This document shows positions 1 through 6,581 of a stretch of DNA of 16,988 nucleotides, in pieces. The position numbers and the translations under genes are program-made. The notes beneath the pieces are model-generated. The model made no database searches and was not told where the DNA came from. It was given only the letters and a program-made list of their open reading frames with translations. Where the stretch lies: assembly GCA_030597965.1 (NCBI GenBank), contig JAUVQU010000026.1:1-16988 (forward strand), in the 5' to 3' direction. The stretch comes from Cellvibrionaceae bacterium (lineage in GTDB: Bacteria; Pseudomonadota; Gammaproteobacteria; Pseudomonadales; Cellvibrionaceae). Each line of letters opens with the position of its first letter. Position 1 is the first letter of the stretch.

Positions 1-248
1 AAGGAACCTTCAATATAGACCTTGCTGCCTTTCTTCAAATACTGGCCGGCAATCTCGGCCAACTTATTAAAGAAAACCACTCGGTGCCATTCGGTACGCT
101 CCTGCGGCTGCCCGGTTTGCTTATCTTTCCAGGTCTCAGATGTTGCCACGCTGAGGTTTGTCACAGCACCACCACTCGGCATGTATTTCATCTCTGGGGC
201 ATTACCCAAATTACCGACCAAAATTACTTTATTTACACCGCGCGCCAT
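1..248 (-). CDS. ssb: Single-stranded DNA-binding protein SSB, N-terminal part (cut by window edge)
   Basis: SSB coats single-stranded DNA as a tetramer during replication, recombination and repair. Only the first 82 residues are present. They begin MARGVNKVILVGNLG and show the OB-fold pattern of bacterial SSB, including Trp40, Trp54 and Phe60, matching the stacking residues of E. coli SSB. The ATG at 248 has a strong AAGGAG Shine-Dalgarno sequence. The gene lies downstream of the yajR-like gene on the same strand, separated by 150 bp in which I could not place a convincing promoter or LexA box. The acidic C-terminal tail lies outside the window. Confidence 0.96.
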   Translation of the reverse strand, partial: MARGVNKVILVGNLGNAPEMKYMPSGGAVTNLSVATSETWKDKQTGQPQERTEWHRVVFFNKLAEIAGQYLKKGSKVYIEGS

Positions 249-398
249 AATTTTTCTCCTTCAGTTAAGCTTGGCTTTTGCCCAACCGATCACTCTTTAT
301 TTAATTTATCACACCAAACAATGGCGAATTATTTTTAGGTCGTCCAGCTTACACCAGCGACTCGGGGTTTGCAGCTACCAAAGAACCACCCTCAAGAT

Positions 399-1790
399 TT
401 AATCGGCAGCAAGAAAAGACAAGCTCTCACGGTCAAATACTTTGCTATCAACCTTTAGATAAACACACTGCTCTTCTTTAATCAGCACTACATCCTCAAC
501 ACCCTCAATACGTTCCAGGGCATACAGAGTCTCTTCCGAAGAGTCTTTATGGATGGGCACGCGAACACTGGTTAAAAAGCGTGGAGGACGCATTGTTACA
601 GCTGCACACAACCACACCAACACCAAAGCAAAGGCCGATCCAAATACCGCAAATTCCCCATAATTCTGTATAAGAAAACCACTCAGCGAGCCCCCGGCAA
701 AAGCACCCAGGAATTGACAGGTTGAATAAACACCCATAGCCGTGCCTTTAGCACCCGCCGGTGCGATTTTACTCATCAGAGAAGGCAAGACTGCTTCAAG
801 TAAATTAAAAGCCATAAAAAAGAAAAATAAAGCCGCGACAAAAAACCAAAACTCTTCCCGCCAAACGAATATCATTGGAATCATCAGGGCTAACAGACCA
901 ACAGAGAATACAAACACCAGTTTAATTTTTCGGTGTTTTTCAGCGAGAATCATAAATGGGATCATCGCCACAAACCCTAAAAACAACAGAGGCAAGTACA
1001 CCTGCCAATGATCATCACGAACAATATCTAATGTGCCCTCAAGTATGCCAGGCAAGACCATAAAGCACGAAATCAACACATAGTGTAAAACGAAGATTCC
1101 AACATTAAGGCGACGCAGCTCAAGATTCTGCAGAACAGGCATCCACAGCTCTCGCACTAAGCCCAAATCACGATGGCGCTGGCCATGCACCTCAGGTGTG
1201 GGGACTAACTTCCAAACAATTAACAGGCCAACAAATGCCAACCCAGCCGTTAACCAAAAGACAGCAGCCAACCCGCCCCATTGACTCACCAACGGCCCCA
1301 AAATCAACGCCACAGAAAAGGAGACGCCGATTGAAGCGCCAATAGAGGCCATGGCTTTGCTGCGATTTTCCTCAGAAGTTAAATCAGACACCAGCGCCAT
1401 AATGGCACTCGCAATAGCACCACAACCCTGCAGGAAGCGACCAATAATCAGCCCCCAGATAGAGTCTGACAGTCCGGCAACAATAGAGCCGGCGGCGAAG
1501 ATCAACAACCCCAGTACAATCACTGGTTTACGACCCAGACGGTCCGAAAGAGTACCAAATGCGATCTGTAGCAATGCCTGACTGAAACCGTAGGCACCCA
1601 TAGCAAAACCAATCAACAGCGGCGTGCTACCCTCATAATCCTCAGCATAAAGCGTGAGGATTGGCAGCACCATAAACAAACCCAGCATCCGGAACGAATA
1701 CAAACTCGCCAGCGAAGCGACAGCCCGTCGCTCAAAATGCCTAACGCCTGTTTCTGGTAAAGAGTGGTTGTTTTTGGAGGACAAAGCCAA
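399..1790 (-). CDS. yajR: YajR-family MFS transporter with C-terminal YAM domain
   Basis: This is a major facilitator superfamily inner-membrane protein, probably a proton-driven exporter; the substrate is unknown. Twelve hydrophobic segments are followed by a soluble tail from about residue 400. MFS motif A is clear at about 79-90 (FGTLSDRLGRKP), and FRMLGLFMVLP near residue 33 is typical of E. coli YajR. The tail ends with YLKVDSKVFDRE, matching the ferredoxin-like YAM domain of YajR. The start is TTG: no in-frame ATG lies between the upstream stop and the conserved ERRA segment. A second TTG at 1784 sits further from a GGAAA and could be the true start. A TAGAAT box at 1815-1820 could be a -10 element, but its -35 is poor. 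The upstream cytochrome gene has its own terminator. Confidence 0.9.
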   Translation of the reverse strand: MALSSKNNHSLPETGVRHFERRAVASLASLYSFRMLGLFMVLPILTLYAEDYEGSTPLLIGFAMGAYGFSQALLQIAFGTLSDRLGRKPVIVLGLLIFAAGSIVAGLSDSIWGLIIGRFLQGCGAIASAIMALVSDLTSEENRSKAMASIGASIGVSFSVALILGPLVSQWGGLAAVFWLTAGLAFVGLLIVWKLVPTPEVHGQRHRDLGLVRELWMPVLQNLELRRLNVGIFVLHYVLISCFMVLPGILEGTLDIVRDDHWQVYLPLLFLGFVAMIPFMILAEKHRKIKLVFVFSVGLLALMIPMIFVWREEFWFFVAALFFFFMAFNLLEAVLPSLMSKIAPAGAKGTAMGVYSTCQFLGAFAGGSLSGFLIQNYGEFAVFGSAFALVLVWLCAAVTMRPPRFLTSVRVPIHKDSSEETLYALERIEGVEDVVLIKEEQCVYLKVDSKVFDRESLSFLAAD

Positions 1791-1886
1791 TTTCCATAAC
1801 TGAATAAGGTCTGCATTCTAACTCGGATCGGCAAATAGAAACCATGCAGACCGATAATAAAGCGCGATTATGCTTCTCACACCCAT

Positions 1887-1909
1887 AAAAAAACCCGACA
1901 TCCATCGGG
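1887..1909 (-). terminator. Rho-independent terminator after the cytochrome c gene
   Basis: Read on the minus strand, CCCGAT and GTCGGG form a 6-bp stem (one G-U pair) around a GGAT loop, followed directly by seven T. It lies about 22 nt past the cytochrome stop codon and separates that gene from the MFS gene downstream. Confidence 0.85.
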
Positions 1910-1930
1910 CCTCGAAAAGGGCATGACCTT

Positions 1931-2245
1931 TTATTTGAGCGAGTAGTAATAAGCCGCCAGGTTAGCCATATCCGCATCACTCAAGCCTTGAGCCATAGCA
2001 GCCATAATCACCGCCTGCCCGCCACTGCGTGAACCATCTTTGTAGGCCTTTAAAGCTGAAACCAGATACAATTCATTTTGACCCGCCAGGCTTGGGTAAG
2101 TCGGTATCATCGCAACACCATTTGCACCATGGCAGGACGTACACACTGCTGCCTTTTGCTTGCCCGCATCTGCATCACCTGCGTACGAATAAGCCGCGGA
2201 CATAAACATGCCAACAAAAGCCATCATTAACGACACAATTTTCAT
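1931..2245 (-). CDS. Small periplasmic class I cytochrome c (c4/c5/c553-like)
   Basis: This is a 104-residue monohaem cytochrome c, expected to carry electrons in the periplasm. Residues 1-22 form a Sec signal peptide with a hydrophobic core and probable cleavage after SYA. The haem-binding motif CTSCH is at 35-39, and PSLAGQ at 51-56 is typical of the c4/c5 group. Met81 or Met84, before LSDADMANLAAYY, should be the axial ligand. The length fits a single-domain form rather than the diheme cytochrome c4. The ATG follows a GGAGA Shine-Dalgarno sequence. It is divergent from the Ada-like gene across 180 bp and has its own terminator, so it appears monocistronic. Its redox partner cannot be inferred from the neighbours. 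Confidence 0.92.
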   Translation of the reverse strand: MKIVSLMMAFVGMFMSAAYSYAGDADAGKQKAAVCTSCHGANGVAMIPTYPSLAGQNELYLVSALKAYKDGSRSGGQAVIMAAMAQGLSDADMANLAAYYYSLK

Positions 2246-2425
2246 AGTTTTCTCTCCATTTGTTCCATTCTACGACAGGCCCTCAGATCAAGCACCCAAA
2301 TTATTAACAATGTCAGTATTTTAAGAGCCAATAATGATCAAATTTTACCGGACTAACTTGAACAAAAGCTGAACAATGGGCAAGTTTCGGGTGGTATCTG
2401 AGCCCCGCAGGTTTACACTCAGCCT

Positions 2426-3295
2426 ATGAACCAGCAGTTTACCGGCACACAAGCACGTCACTACAGGCAAATAGCCGGGGCAATAGAGTACATTCGAGAA
2501 CACCAATCCGAACAACCCAGCCTTGAACAAGTTGCACACGCAATCGCCCTAAGCCCCAGCCACACACAGCGATTATTCCAGCAATGGGCCGGTCTCAGCC
2601 CAAAAGCCTTTCTTCGTTTCCTAACCAAAGAAAAAGCCCTACAGCAACTCATGACCAACGCAACCGCTGAAAACGCTACATTGCACAGCGGACTTTCCAG
2701 TAGCGGTCGACTGCATGATCTAATACTGCACTGGGAGGCCATGACTGCTGGTAATGTGCGCAATAGAGGACAAGGGCTCACTATTCAGCATGGCTGGCAT
2801 GACACACTTTATGGCTCCACGTTTATTGCCATCACTGTTCACGGTTTATGCTATCTGGCGTTTGAACATGAAGGCGTTTGCCCCACCACTGAATTAAAAG
2901 GGCGCTGGCCTCAAGCAAAGTTAATAGAATCACCTGAATCCACACTGCCCATCGCAAAAAACCTGTTCACAGCTAGCGCTGAACTTCGGCTGCACATCAT
3001 TGGCAGCCCGTTTCAGCATAAAGTCTGGGAAGCCCTATTACGCATTCCTACAGGCGAAGTGAGCTCTTACTCCGATATAGCTCAAACCATCAGGGAGCCC
3101 AAGTCGGCTCGTGCGGTTGGTCATGCCATAAGCCAAAACCCAATAGGCAAACTAATACCCTGCCATCGAGTGATCAGGAAAAACGGAGACTTTGGAAATT
3201 ACCACTGGGGTGATACGAGGAAGATAGCAATGCTGCTAAAAGAACAACAGGAAAAAACTTCTAGCCATAAAACAGGCAATAAAAAAGGCGCCTAA
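2426..3295 (+). CDS. AraC-type HTH fused to O6-methylguanine-DNA methyltransferase (Ada-like, no N-terminal metal domain)
   Basis: This 289-residue protein should repair O6-methylguanine by transferring the methyl group to its own cysteine, and may regulate transcription. An AraC/XylS HTH region covers about residues 15-108; SGLSSSGRLHDL and EAMT are typical of the middle part of E. coli Ada. The MGMT part covers about 118-275: SPFQHKVWEAL, the DNA-binding helix RAVGHA (229-234, candidate arginine finger Arg229), and the active-site PCHR with Cys246. The zinc-binding methylphosphotriester-sensing domain at the N-terminus of E. coli Ada is absent, and an in-frame stop at 2399-2401 rules out extension. 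The Shine-Dalgarno sequence is poor (AGG about 14 nt upstream). The last codons and the stop lie inside the terminator shared with rplQ. Confidence 0.92.
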   Translation: MNQQFTGTQARHYRQIAGAIEYIREHQSEQPSLEQVAHAIALSPSHTQRLFQQWAGLSPKAFLRFLTKEKALQQLMTNATAENATLHSGLSSSGRLHDLILHWEAMTAGNVRNRGQGLTIQHGWHDTLYGSTFIAITVHGLCYLAFEHEGVCPTTELKGRWPQAKLIESPESTLPIAKNLFTASAELRLHIIGSPFQHKVWEALLRIPTGEVSSYSDIAQTIREPKSARAVGHAISQNPIGKLIPCHRVIRKNGDFGNYHWGDTRKIAMLLKEQQEKTSSHKTGNKKGA

Positions 3296-3314
3296 GCGCC
3301 TTTTTTATTGCCTG
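3273..3314. terminator. Bidirectional terminator shared by the Ada-like gene and rplQ
   Basis: A perfect 19-bp inverted repeat encloses a 4-nt loop, CTAA. Each arm combines a GC-rich inner part (GGCGC and GCGCC) with a run of six A or T, so it can terminate on both strands. The plus-strand gene's stop codon TAA lies in the loop. On the minus strand the stem begins about 17 nt after the rplQ stop, making it the end of the alpha operon. Confidence 0.95.
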
Positions 3315-3330
3315 AACACAAAGGAAGGTT

Positions 3331-3717
3331 TTACTCCTCCTCAACAGCCTCAGCTTCTACCGGACGGTCAACCAACTCAACGTAAGCCATTGGGGCCTTA
3401 TCGCCTGTACGGTATCCACACTTAAGAATGCGGATATAACCACCTGGACGACCCTCATAACGAGGACCCAGATCTTCAAACAACTTACCTACAGCGGCTT
3501 TGCTACCCAAACGACTGAAAACCAAACGGCGGTTAGCAACGCTGTCACTCTTTGAAAGAGTAATCAAAGGTTCTGCAACTGTGCGCAATTCTTTAGCCTT
3601 AGCCAAAGTTGTTTTAATCAACTCATGTTCAACCAGTGAAATAGTCATGTTCTTGAACATGGCCTTTCGGTGTGAACTGTTGCGATTCAGTTGGCGACCA
3701 CTATGACGATGACGCAT
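3331..3717 (-). CDS. rplQ: 50S ribosomal protein L17
   Basis: L17 is a large-subunit protein near the peptide exit tunnel and the last gene of the alpha operon. The 128 residues begin MRHRHSGRQLNRNSSHRKAM, the conserved L17 N-terminus, and continue with the TLAKAKELR and RRLVFSRLG segments. The end is acidic (VEAEAVEEE). The ATG has AAGGA about 9 nt upstream. The gap to rpoA is 127 nt and contains a repeat of GTTATCG just upstream of the Shine-Dalgarno sequence. Confidence 0.98.
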   Translation of the reverse strand: MRHRHSGRQLNRNSSHRKAMFKNMTISLVEHELIKTTLAKAKELRTVAEPLITLSKSDSVANRRLVFSRLGSKAAVGKLFEDLGPRYEGRPGGYIRILKCGYRTGDKAPMAYVELVDRPVEAEAVEEE

Positions 3718-3739
3718 AACTCTAAATCCTTACAAACCG

Positions 3740-3765
3740 GTTATCGCGATAACAACCTCGATAAC
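3740..3765 (-). repeat. Repeated and inverted GTTATCG upstream of rplQ
   Basis: On the minus strand GTTATCG occurs twice and is followed by the inverse CGATAAC. The second copy and the inverse abut to form the 14-bp palindrome GTTATCGCGATAAC (3740-3753). Alternatively the first copy can pair with CGATAAC around a 12-nt loop. The two foldings are mutually exclusive and lie about 10 nt upstream of the rplQ Shine-Dalgarno sequence. A role in rplQ translation is inference. Confidence 0.5.
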
Positions 3766-3838
3766 ACTCATTAAATATCTGTTAAAAATTGGGTTTCATA
3801 CCACCACTATTGAGCAACTACAGCTAAACAGCGGCGCT

Positions 3839-3858
3839 ATAAAATTAAGCCAATTTAT
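3839..3858 (-). other. Weak AU-rich stem-loop on the rpoA stop codon
   Basis: On the mRNA strand ATAAATT pairs with AATTTTAT (one bulged T) around a GGCTT loop. The UAA of rpoA spans the loop and the 3' arm. It is almost entirely A-U, so stability is doubtful. Confidence 0.3.
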
Positions 3859-4843
3859 CGTCGTTCTTCAGGCTGGCTGGCGGCCAGTTCTCCAAACGCA
3901 TACCGAGAGACAATCCGCGTGAAGCAAGGATATCTTTAATCTCAGTCAAAGACTTCTTACCCAAATTAGGTGTTTTCAACAATTCTACTTCAGTGCGCTG
4001 AATCAGATCACCAATGTAGTAAATGTTCTCAGCCTTCAGGCAGTTCGCAGAACGAACCGTCAACTCTAGATCGTCAACAGGACGCAACAGAACTGGATCA
4101 ATCTCTTCTTCTTTCTCTTCTGGTTCGGCTTCTTTCTCACCTTCCAGATCGACAAAGACAGCCAGCTGCTGCTGCAAGATAGTTGCAGAGCGGCGAATAG
4201 CCTCTTCAGGATCAATCGTACCGTTCGTCTCAAGATCAAGAACCAGCTTATCCAGGTCAGTACGCTGTTCAACACGCGCACTTTCTACTGTATAAGCCAG
4301 ACGTTTAACCGGGCTATAAGAAGCATCAAGCTGTAAACGGCCAATGGCGTGAGTCTCTTCGTCGCCAGTATTACGGGCATCAGCTGGCTGATAACCGCGA
4401 CCACGTGCAACAGTCAACTTAATGTTCAGCTCAGCATCACCGGTCACATGGGCAATAACATGCTCAGGGTTCATGATCTCAACTTCGTGATCGACCTGTA
4501 TATCACCCGCGGTTACAACGCCCGCACCTTTTTTGCTTAAGTTCAACACGGCCTGATCTTTACCGTGCATCACTACTGCTACACCTTTAAGGTTTAGCAG
4601 TATTTCAATAACGTCTTCCTGCACACCCTCGATAGCACTGTACTCATGAAGTACACCATCTATCTCGACTTCAACTACGGCACAACCTGGCATAGATGAA
4701 AGCAAGATACGACGTAGCGCATTACCAAGGGTATGACCAAAACCACGCTCCAGAGGTTCGAGAACCACCTTAGCGTGATTTGGGCCCAGTTCGGTTACGT
4801 CAATATGACGAGGAGTCAGAAACTCGTTTACAGCACTCTGCAT
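3845..4843 (-). CDS. rpoA: RNA polymerase alpha subunit
   Basis: The alpha subunit nucleates RNA polymerase assembly and contacts UP elements and activators. The N-terminal domain includes LEPLERGFGHTLGNALRRIL and LLSSMPGCAV. An unusually acidic linker occupies about residues 234-247. The C-terminal domain follows, with RSANCLKAENI placing Arg264 at the DNA-contact position of E. coli Arg265. I chose the ATG at 4843 (MQSAVNEFLTP, 332 residues) because AAAGG lies 7 nt upstream and the N-terminus matches Pseudomonas RpoA. An in-frame GTG two codons upstream is only one nucleotide from that Shine-Dalgarno sequence. The gene lies between rpsD and rplQ, as in other alpha operons. Confidence 0.98.
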   Translation of the reverse strand: MQSAVNEFLTPRHIDVTELGPNHAKVVLEPLERGFGHTLGNALRRILLSSMPGCAVVEVEIDGVLHEYSAIEGVQEDVIEILLNLKGVAVVMHGKDQAVLNLSKKGAGVVTAGDIQVDHEVEIMNPEHVIAHVTGDAELNIKLTVARGRGYQPADARNTGDEETHAIGRLQLDASYSPVKRLAYTVESARVEQRTDLDKLVLDLETNGTIDPEEAIRRSATILQQQLAVFVDLEGEKEAEPEEKEEEIDPVLLRPVDDLELTVRSANCLKAENIYYIGDLIQRTEVELLKTPNLGKKSLTEIKDILASRGLSLGMRLENWPPASLKNDDKLA

Positions 4844-4866
4844 AGCCACACCTTTAGCGATTAGCC

Positions 4867-4883
4867 CTTTACTTAGAGTAAAG
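4867..4883 (-). other. Short stem-loop spanning the rpsD stop codon
   Basis: CTTTAC and GTAAAG form a 6-bp stem around a TCTAA loop in the mRNA. The rpsD stop UAA lies in the 3' arm. Part of the stem is coding sequence, so chance cannot be excluded. Confidence 0.4.
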
Positions 4884-5489
4884 TTCTACAATTAGGTTTT
4901 CGTTGATTTCAGCTGGAAGATCTGAACGGTCAGGTACGCGTTTAAATGTACCTTCTTTCTTATCCGCGTTCACTTCTACCCACTCTATCTCACCACGTTG
5001 AGAAGCAAGAGTCAGAGATTGCGCAATACGCAGCTGAGCTTTTGACTTTTCACGTACGGCAACCACATCACCTACCTGTACCTGGTAAGAAGGAATGTTA
5101 ACAACCGTGTCATTTACCGTGATAGATTTGTGAGAAACCAGCTGGCGAGATTCAGCGCGTGTAGCACCATATCCCATACGGAAAACCACGTTATCCAAGC
5201 GGCCTTCTAGCAACTGAAGCAGGTTTTCACCGGTAGCACCCTTACGACGGGCAGCTTCTTTATAGTAGCCGCGGAATTGCTTCTCAAGCACACCGTAAAT
5301 ACGACGGACTTTTTGCTTTTCACGCAGCTGAACACCATAGTCAGACAAACGACCACGACGGATGCCGTGCTGGCCTGGGGCGTTCTCTACTTTACATTTT
5401 GAATCAAGCGGACGTGCACCACTTTTAAGGAACAAATCAGTTCCTTCGCGGCGAGACAGCTTACAAGTTGGTCCAATATATCGTGCCAT
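4869..5489 (-). CDS. rpsD: 30S ribosomal protein S4
   Basis: S4 is a primary 16S rRNA binder that nucleates 30S assembly; in E. coli it also represses alpha operon translation. The 206 residues equal the usual length. They begin MARYIGPTCKLSRREGTDLF, with the S4 RNA-binding domain in the middle (LEGRLDNVVFRMGYGATRAE to VNDTVVNIPSYQVQVGDVV). The C-terminus DLPAEINENLIVELYSK is typical of gammaproteobacteria. This copy lacks the zinc-binding cysteine set of some S4 paralogues. AGGGGG lies about 10 nt upstream of the ATG. Confidence 0.98.
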   Translation of the reverse strand: MARYIGPTCKLSRREGTDLFLKSGARPLDSKCKVENAPGQHGIRRGRLSDYGVQLREKQKVRRIYGVLEKQFRGYYKEAARRKGATGENLLQLLEGRLDNVVFRMGYGATRAESRQLVSHKSITVNDTVVNIPSYQVQVGDVVAVREKSKAQLRIAQSLTLASQRGEIEWVEVNADKKEGTFKRVPDRSDLPAEINENLIVELYSK

Positions 5490-5503
5490 TTCTGTAAGCC
5501 CCC

Positions 5504-5896
5504 TTAAACGCGACGTTTCTTCGGCGGACGACAGCCGTTGTGAGGAATCGGCGTAACATCCGTAATGTTAGTAATCTTATAACCAACATTATTTAATGCA
5601 CGAACAGCTGATTCACGACCAGGACCAGGACCTTTAACTTCAACGTCCAGATTCTTAAGACCGTATTCTTTAGCTGCTTCACCAGCTCGCTCTGCAGCGA
5701 CCTGTGCGGCAAATGGAGTACTCTTTCGGGAACCACGGAAACCAGAACCACCAGCAGTTGCCCAGCTAAGAGCGTTACCCTGACGGTCGGTAATGGTCAC
5801 AATAGTATTGTTAAAAGACGCATGTACATGCGCAATACCGTCTACAACGGTCTTTTTAACTTTTTTACGACTAGTTTTATTACTTGGCTTAGCCAT
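5504..5896 (-). CDS. rpsK: 30S ribosomal protein S11
   Basis: S11 is a 30S platform protein near the E site and the Shine-Dalgarno helix. The 130 residues include ASFNNTIVTITDRQGN, the SSRKSTPFAAQ-type segment (here GSRKSTPFAAQ) and the conserved tail DVTPIPHNGCRPPKKRRV. The HNG in that tail is the site where E. coli S11 forms isoaspartate. A strong AGGAAGGA precedes the ATG. It lies between rpsM and rpsD with short gaps. Confidence 0.98.
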   Translation of the reverse strand: MAKPSNKTSRKKVKKTVVDGIAHVHASFNNTIVTITDRQGNALSWATAGGSGFRGSRKSTPFAAQVAAERAGEAAKEYGLKNLDVEVKGPGPGRESAVRALNNVGYKITNITDVTPIPHNGCRPPKKRRV

Positions 5897-5915
5897 AGCA
5901 ATCCTTCCTAACCTG

Positions 5916-5937
5916 AATTTAGCCCAGGGGCTAAATT
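5916..5937 (-). other. Perfect 10-bp inverted repeat on the rpsM stop codon
   Basis: AATTTAGCCC and GGGCTAAATT are separated by 2 nt, folding as a 9-bp stem with a CCTG loop. The 5' arm starts at the second base of the rpsM UAA. There is no following U-tract, so it is not a canonical terminator, and rpsK begins 20 nt later. Confidence 0.75.
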
Positions 5938-6292
5938 ACTTTCTGATCGGTTTGCGCGGACCCTTACGAGTGCGTGCGTTAGTTTTCGTACGTTGACCAC
6001 GAAGTGGCAGACCGCGACGGTGGCGTAAGCCACGGAAGCAACCTAGGTCCATCAAACGTTTGATGTTCATAGATACTTCACGACGCAAGTCACCTTCTAC
6101 AGTGCTCTTTGCTACTTCAGTACGTACTGCATCCATCTCGGCTTCACTCAGGTCGCTAATTTTAGCGTCCTCAGCAACACCTGTTGCAGCACAAATTTTC
6201 TTAGCGGTTGTACGACCGATCCCATAGACATAAGTCAGGGAGATAACAGTATGTTTGTTATCCGGTATGTTGACACCAGCGATACGGGCCAT
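5936..6292 (-). CDS. rpsM: 30S ribosomal protein S13
   Basis: S13 sits in the 30S head, contacts P-site tRNA through its C-terminal tail and forms the B1 bridges to L5. The 118 residues begin MARIAGVNIPDNKHTVISLTYVYGIG, the conserved start, with a helix-two-turn-helix core. The basic tail includes RHRRGLPLRGQRTKTNARTRKGPRKP. It is the first gene of the alpha operon, with a promoter-like sequence about 80 nt upstream of its ATG and GGAG 8 nt upstream. Confidence 0.98.
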   Translation of the reverse strand: MARIAGVNIPDNKHTVISLTYVYGIGRTTAKKICAATGVAEDAKISDLSEAEMDAVRTEVAKSTVEGDLRREVSMNIKRLMDLGCFRGLRHRRGLPLRGQRTKTNARTRKGPRKPIRK

Positions 6293-6325
6293 TCATATTA
6301 CTCCACGTATACTTCTTAAATTGCA

Positions 6326-6346
6326 GCGTTGACAGCAACAAAACGC
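6326..6346 (-). promoter_or_regulatory. Possible leader stem-loop upstream of rpsM
   Basis: GCGTT and AACGC form a 5-bp stem, extendable by G-U pairs, in the presumed alpha operon leader. In E. coli the same leader forms a pseudoknot bound by S4 (Rfam alpha_RBS). Homology to that structure is not shown here; only location and the small stem support it. Confidence 0.25.
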
Positions 6347-6372
6347 CACTCTCGACACCAAAAAGGCGCGCA

Positions 6373-6401
6373 AGAATAGCGGATAAGTTACCAAAAGACA
6401 A
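6373..6401 (-). promoter_or_regulatory. Candidate sigma70 promoter of the alpha operon
   Basis: A -35 TTGTCT (6396-6401) and a -10 TATTCT (6373-6378) are separated by 17 nt and followed by a GCGCGCC discriminator, predicting a start near 6366 and a leader of about 75 nt before rpsM. GC-rich discriminators are typical of stringently controlled ribosomal promoters. Each hexamer matches consensus at four of six positions. Confidence 0.55.
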
Positions 6402-6431
6402 TAGCTAGATGATTTCTCGCCTAACGACAGT

Positions 6432-6458
6432 CAACGCCCCCTATTAGCCTTGGCGCTG
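6432..6458 (-). other. Stem-loop with the rpmJ stop codon in its loop
   Basis: CAGCGCC pairs with GGCGTTG (7 bp, one G-U pair found only in the mRNA strand) around a 13-nt loop that contains the rpmJ UAA. The long loop makes this weaker than the other junction hairpins. Confidence 0.4.
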
Positions 6459-6560
6459 CTTGTGACGAGGCTCGGCGCTACAGATTACTCTGACAACACC
6501 ATTGCGACGTACAGTTTTACAGTTCCGGCAAATCTTTTTCACTGAAGCACGAACTTTCAT
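6444..6560 (-). CDS. rpmJ: 50S ribosomal protein L36, zinc-binding form
   Basis: This 38-residue protein is too short for most ORF scans. It reads MKVRASVKKICRNCKTVRRN, then GVVRVICSAEPRHKQRQG. Cys11, Cys14, Cys27 and His33 form the zinc-ligand set of C+ L36. L36 stabilises 23S rRNA near the peptidyl transferase region. It is the last spc gene, between secY and rpsM as in E. coli. A GAGG about 10 nt upstream of the ATG is the likely Shine-Dalgarno sequence, and a REP-like palindrome pair lies just before it. Confidence 0.97.
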   Translation of the reverse strand: MKVRASVKKICRNCKTVRRNGVVRVICSAEPRHKQRQG

Positions 6561-6581
6561 GATCCAATTACCTCATTTTAT

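Noticed and set aside
249..398. Promoter or SOS (LexA) box upstream of ssb
   Set aside because: AT-rich TAAATT and AATAAT sequences exist, but no paired -35 at proper spacing and no CTG-N10-CAG operator was found.
22..402. A 126-codon plus-strand frame over the ssb start and the gap to yajR
   Set aside because: It runs antisense to a clear ssb N-terminus and has no protein-like composition.
2246..2425. Divergent promoters between the cytochrome c and Ada-like genes
   Set aside because: A TTGGCT with TTAATA at 18 nt spacing is possible for the cytochrome gene but weak; nothing acceptable was seen for the Ada-like gene, and no Ada-box was recognised.
6405..6440. TTGACT just after rpmJ as the -35 of the alpha promoter
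   Set aside because: The hexamer is good, but no -10-like sequence lies 16-18 nt downstream; the TTGTCT and TATTCT pair fits better.
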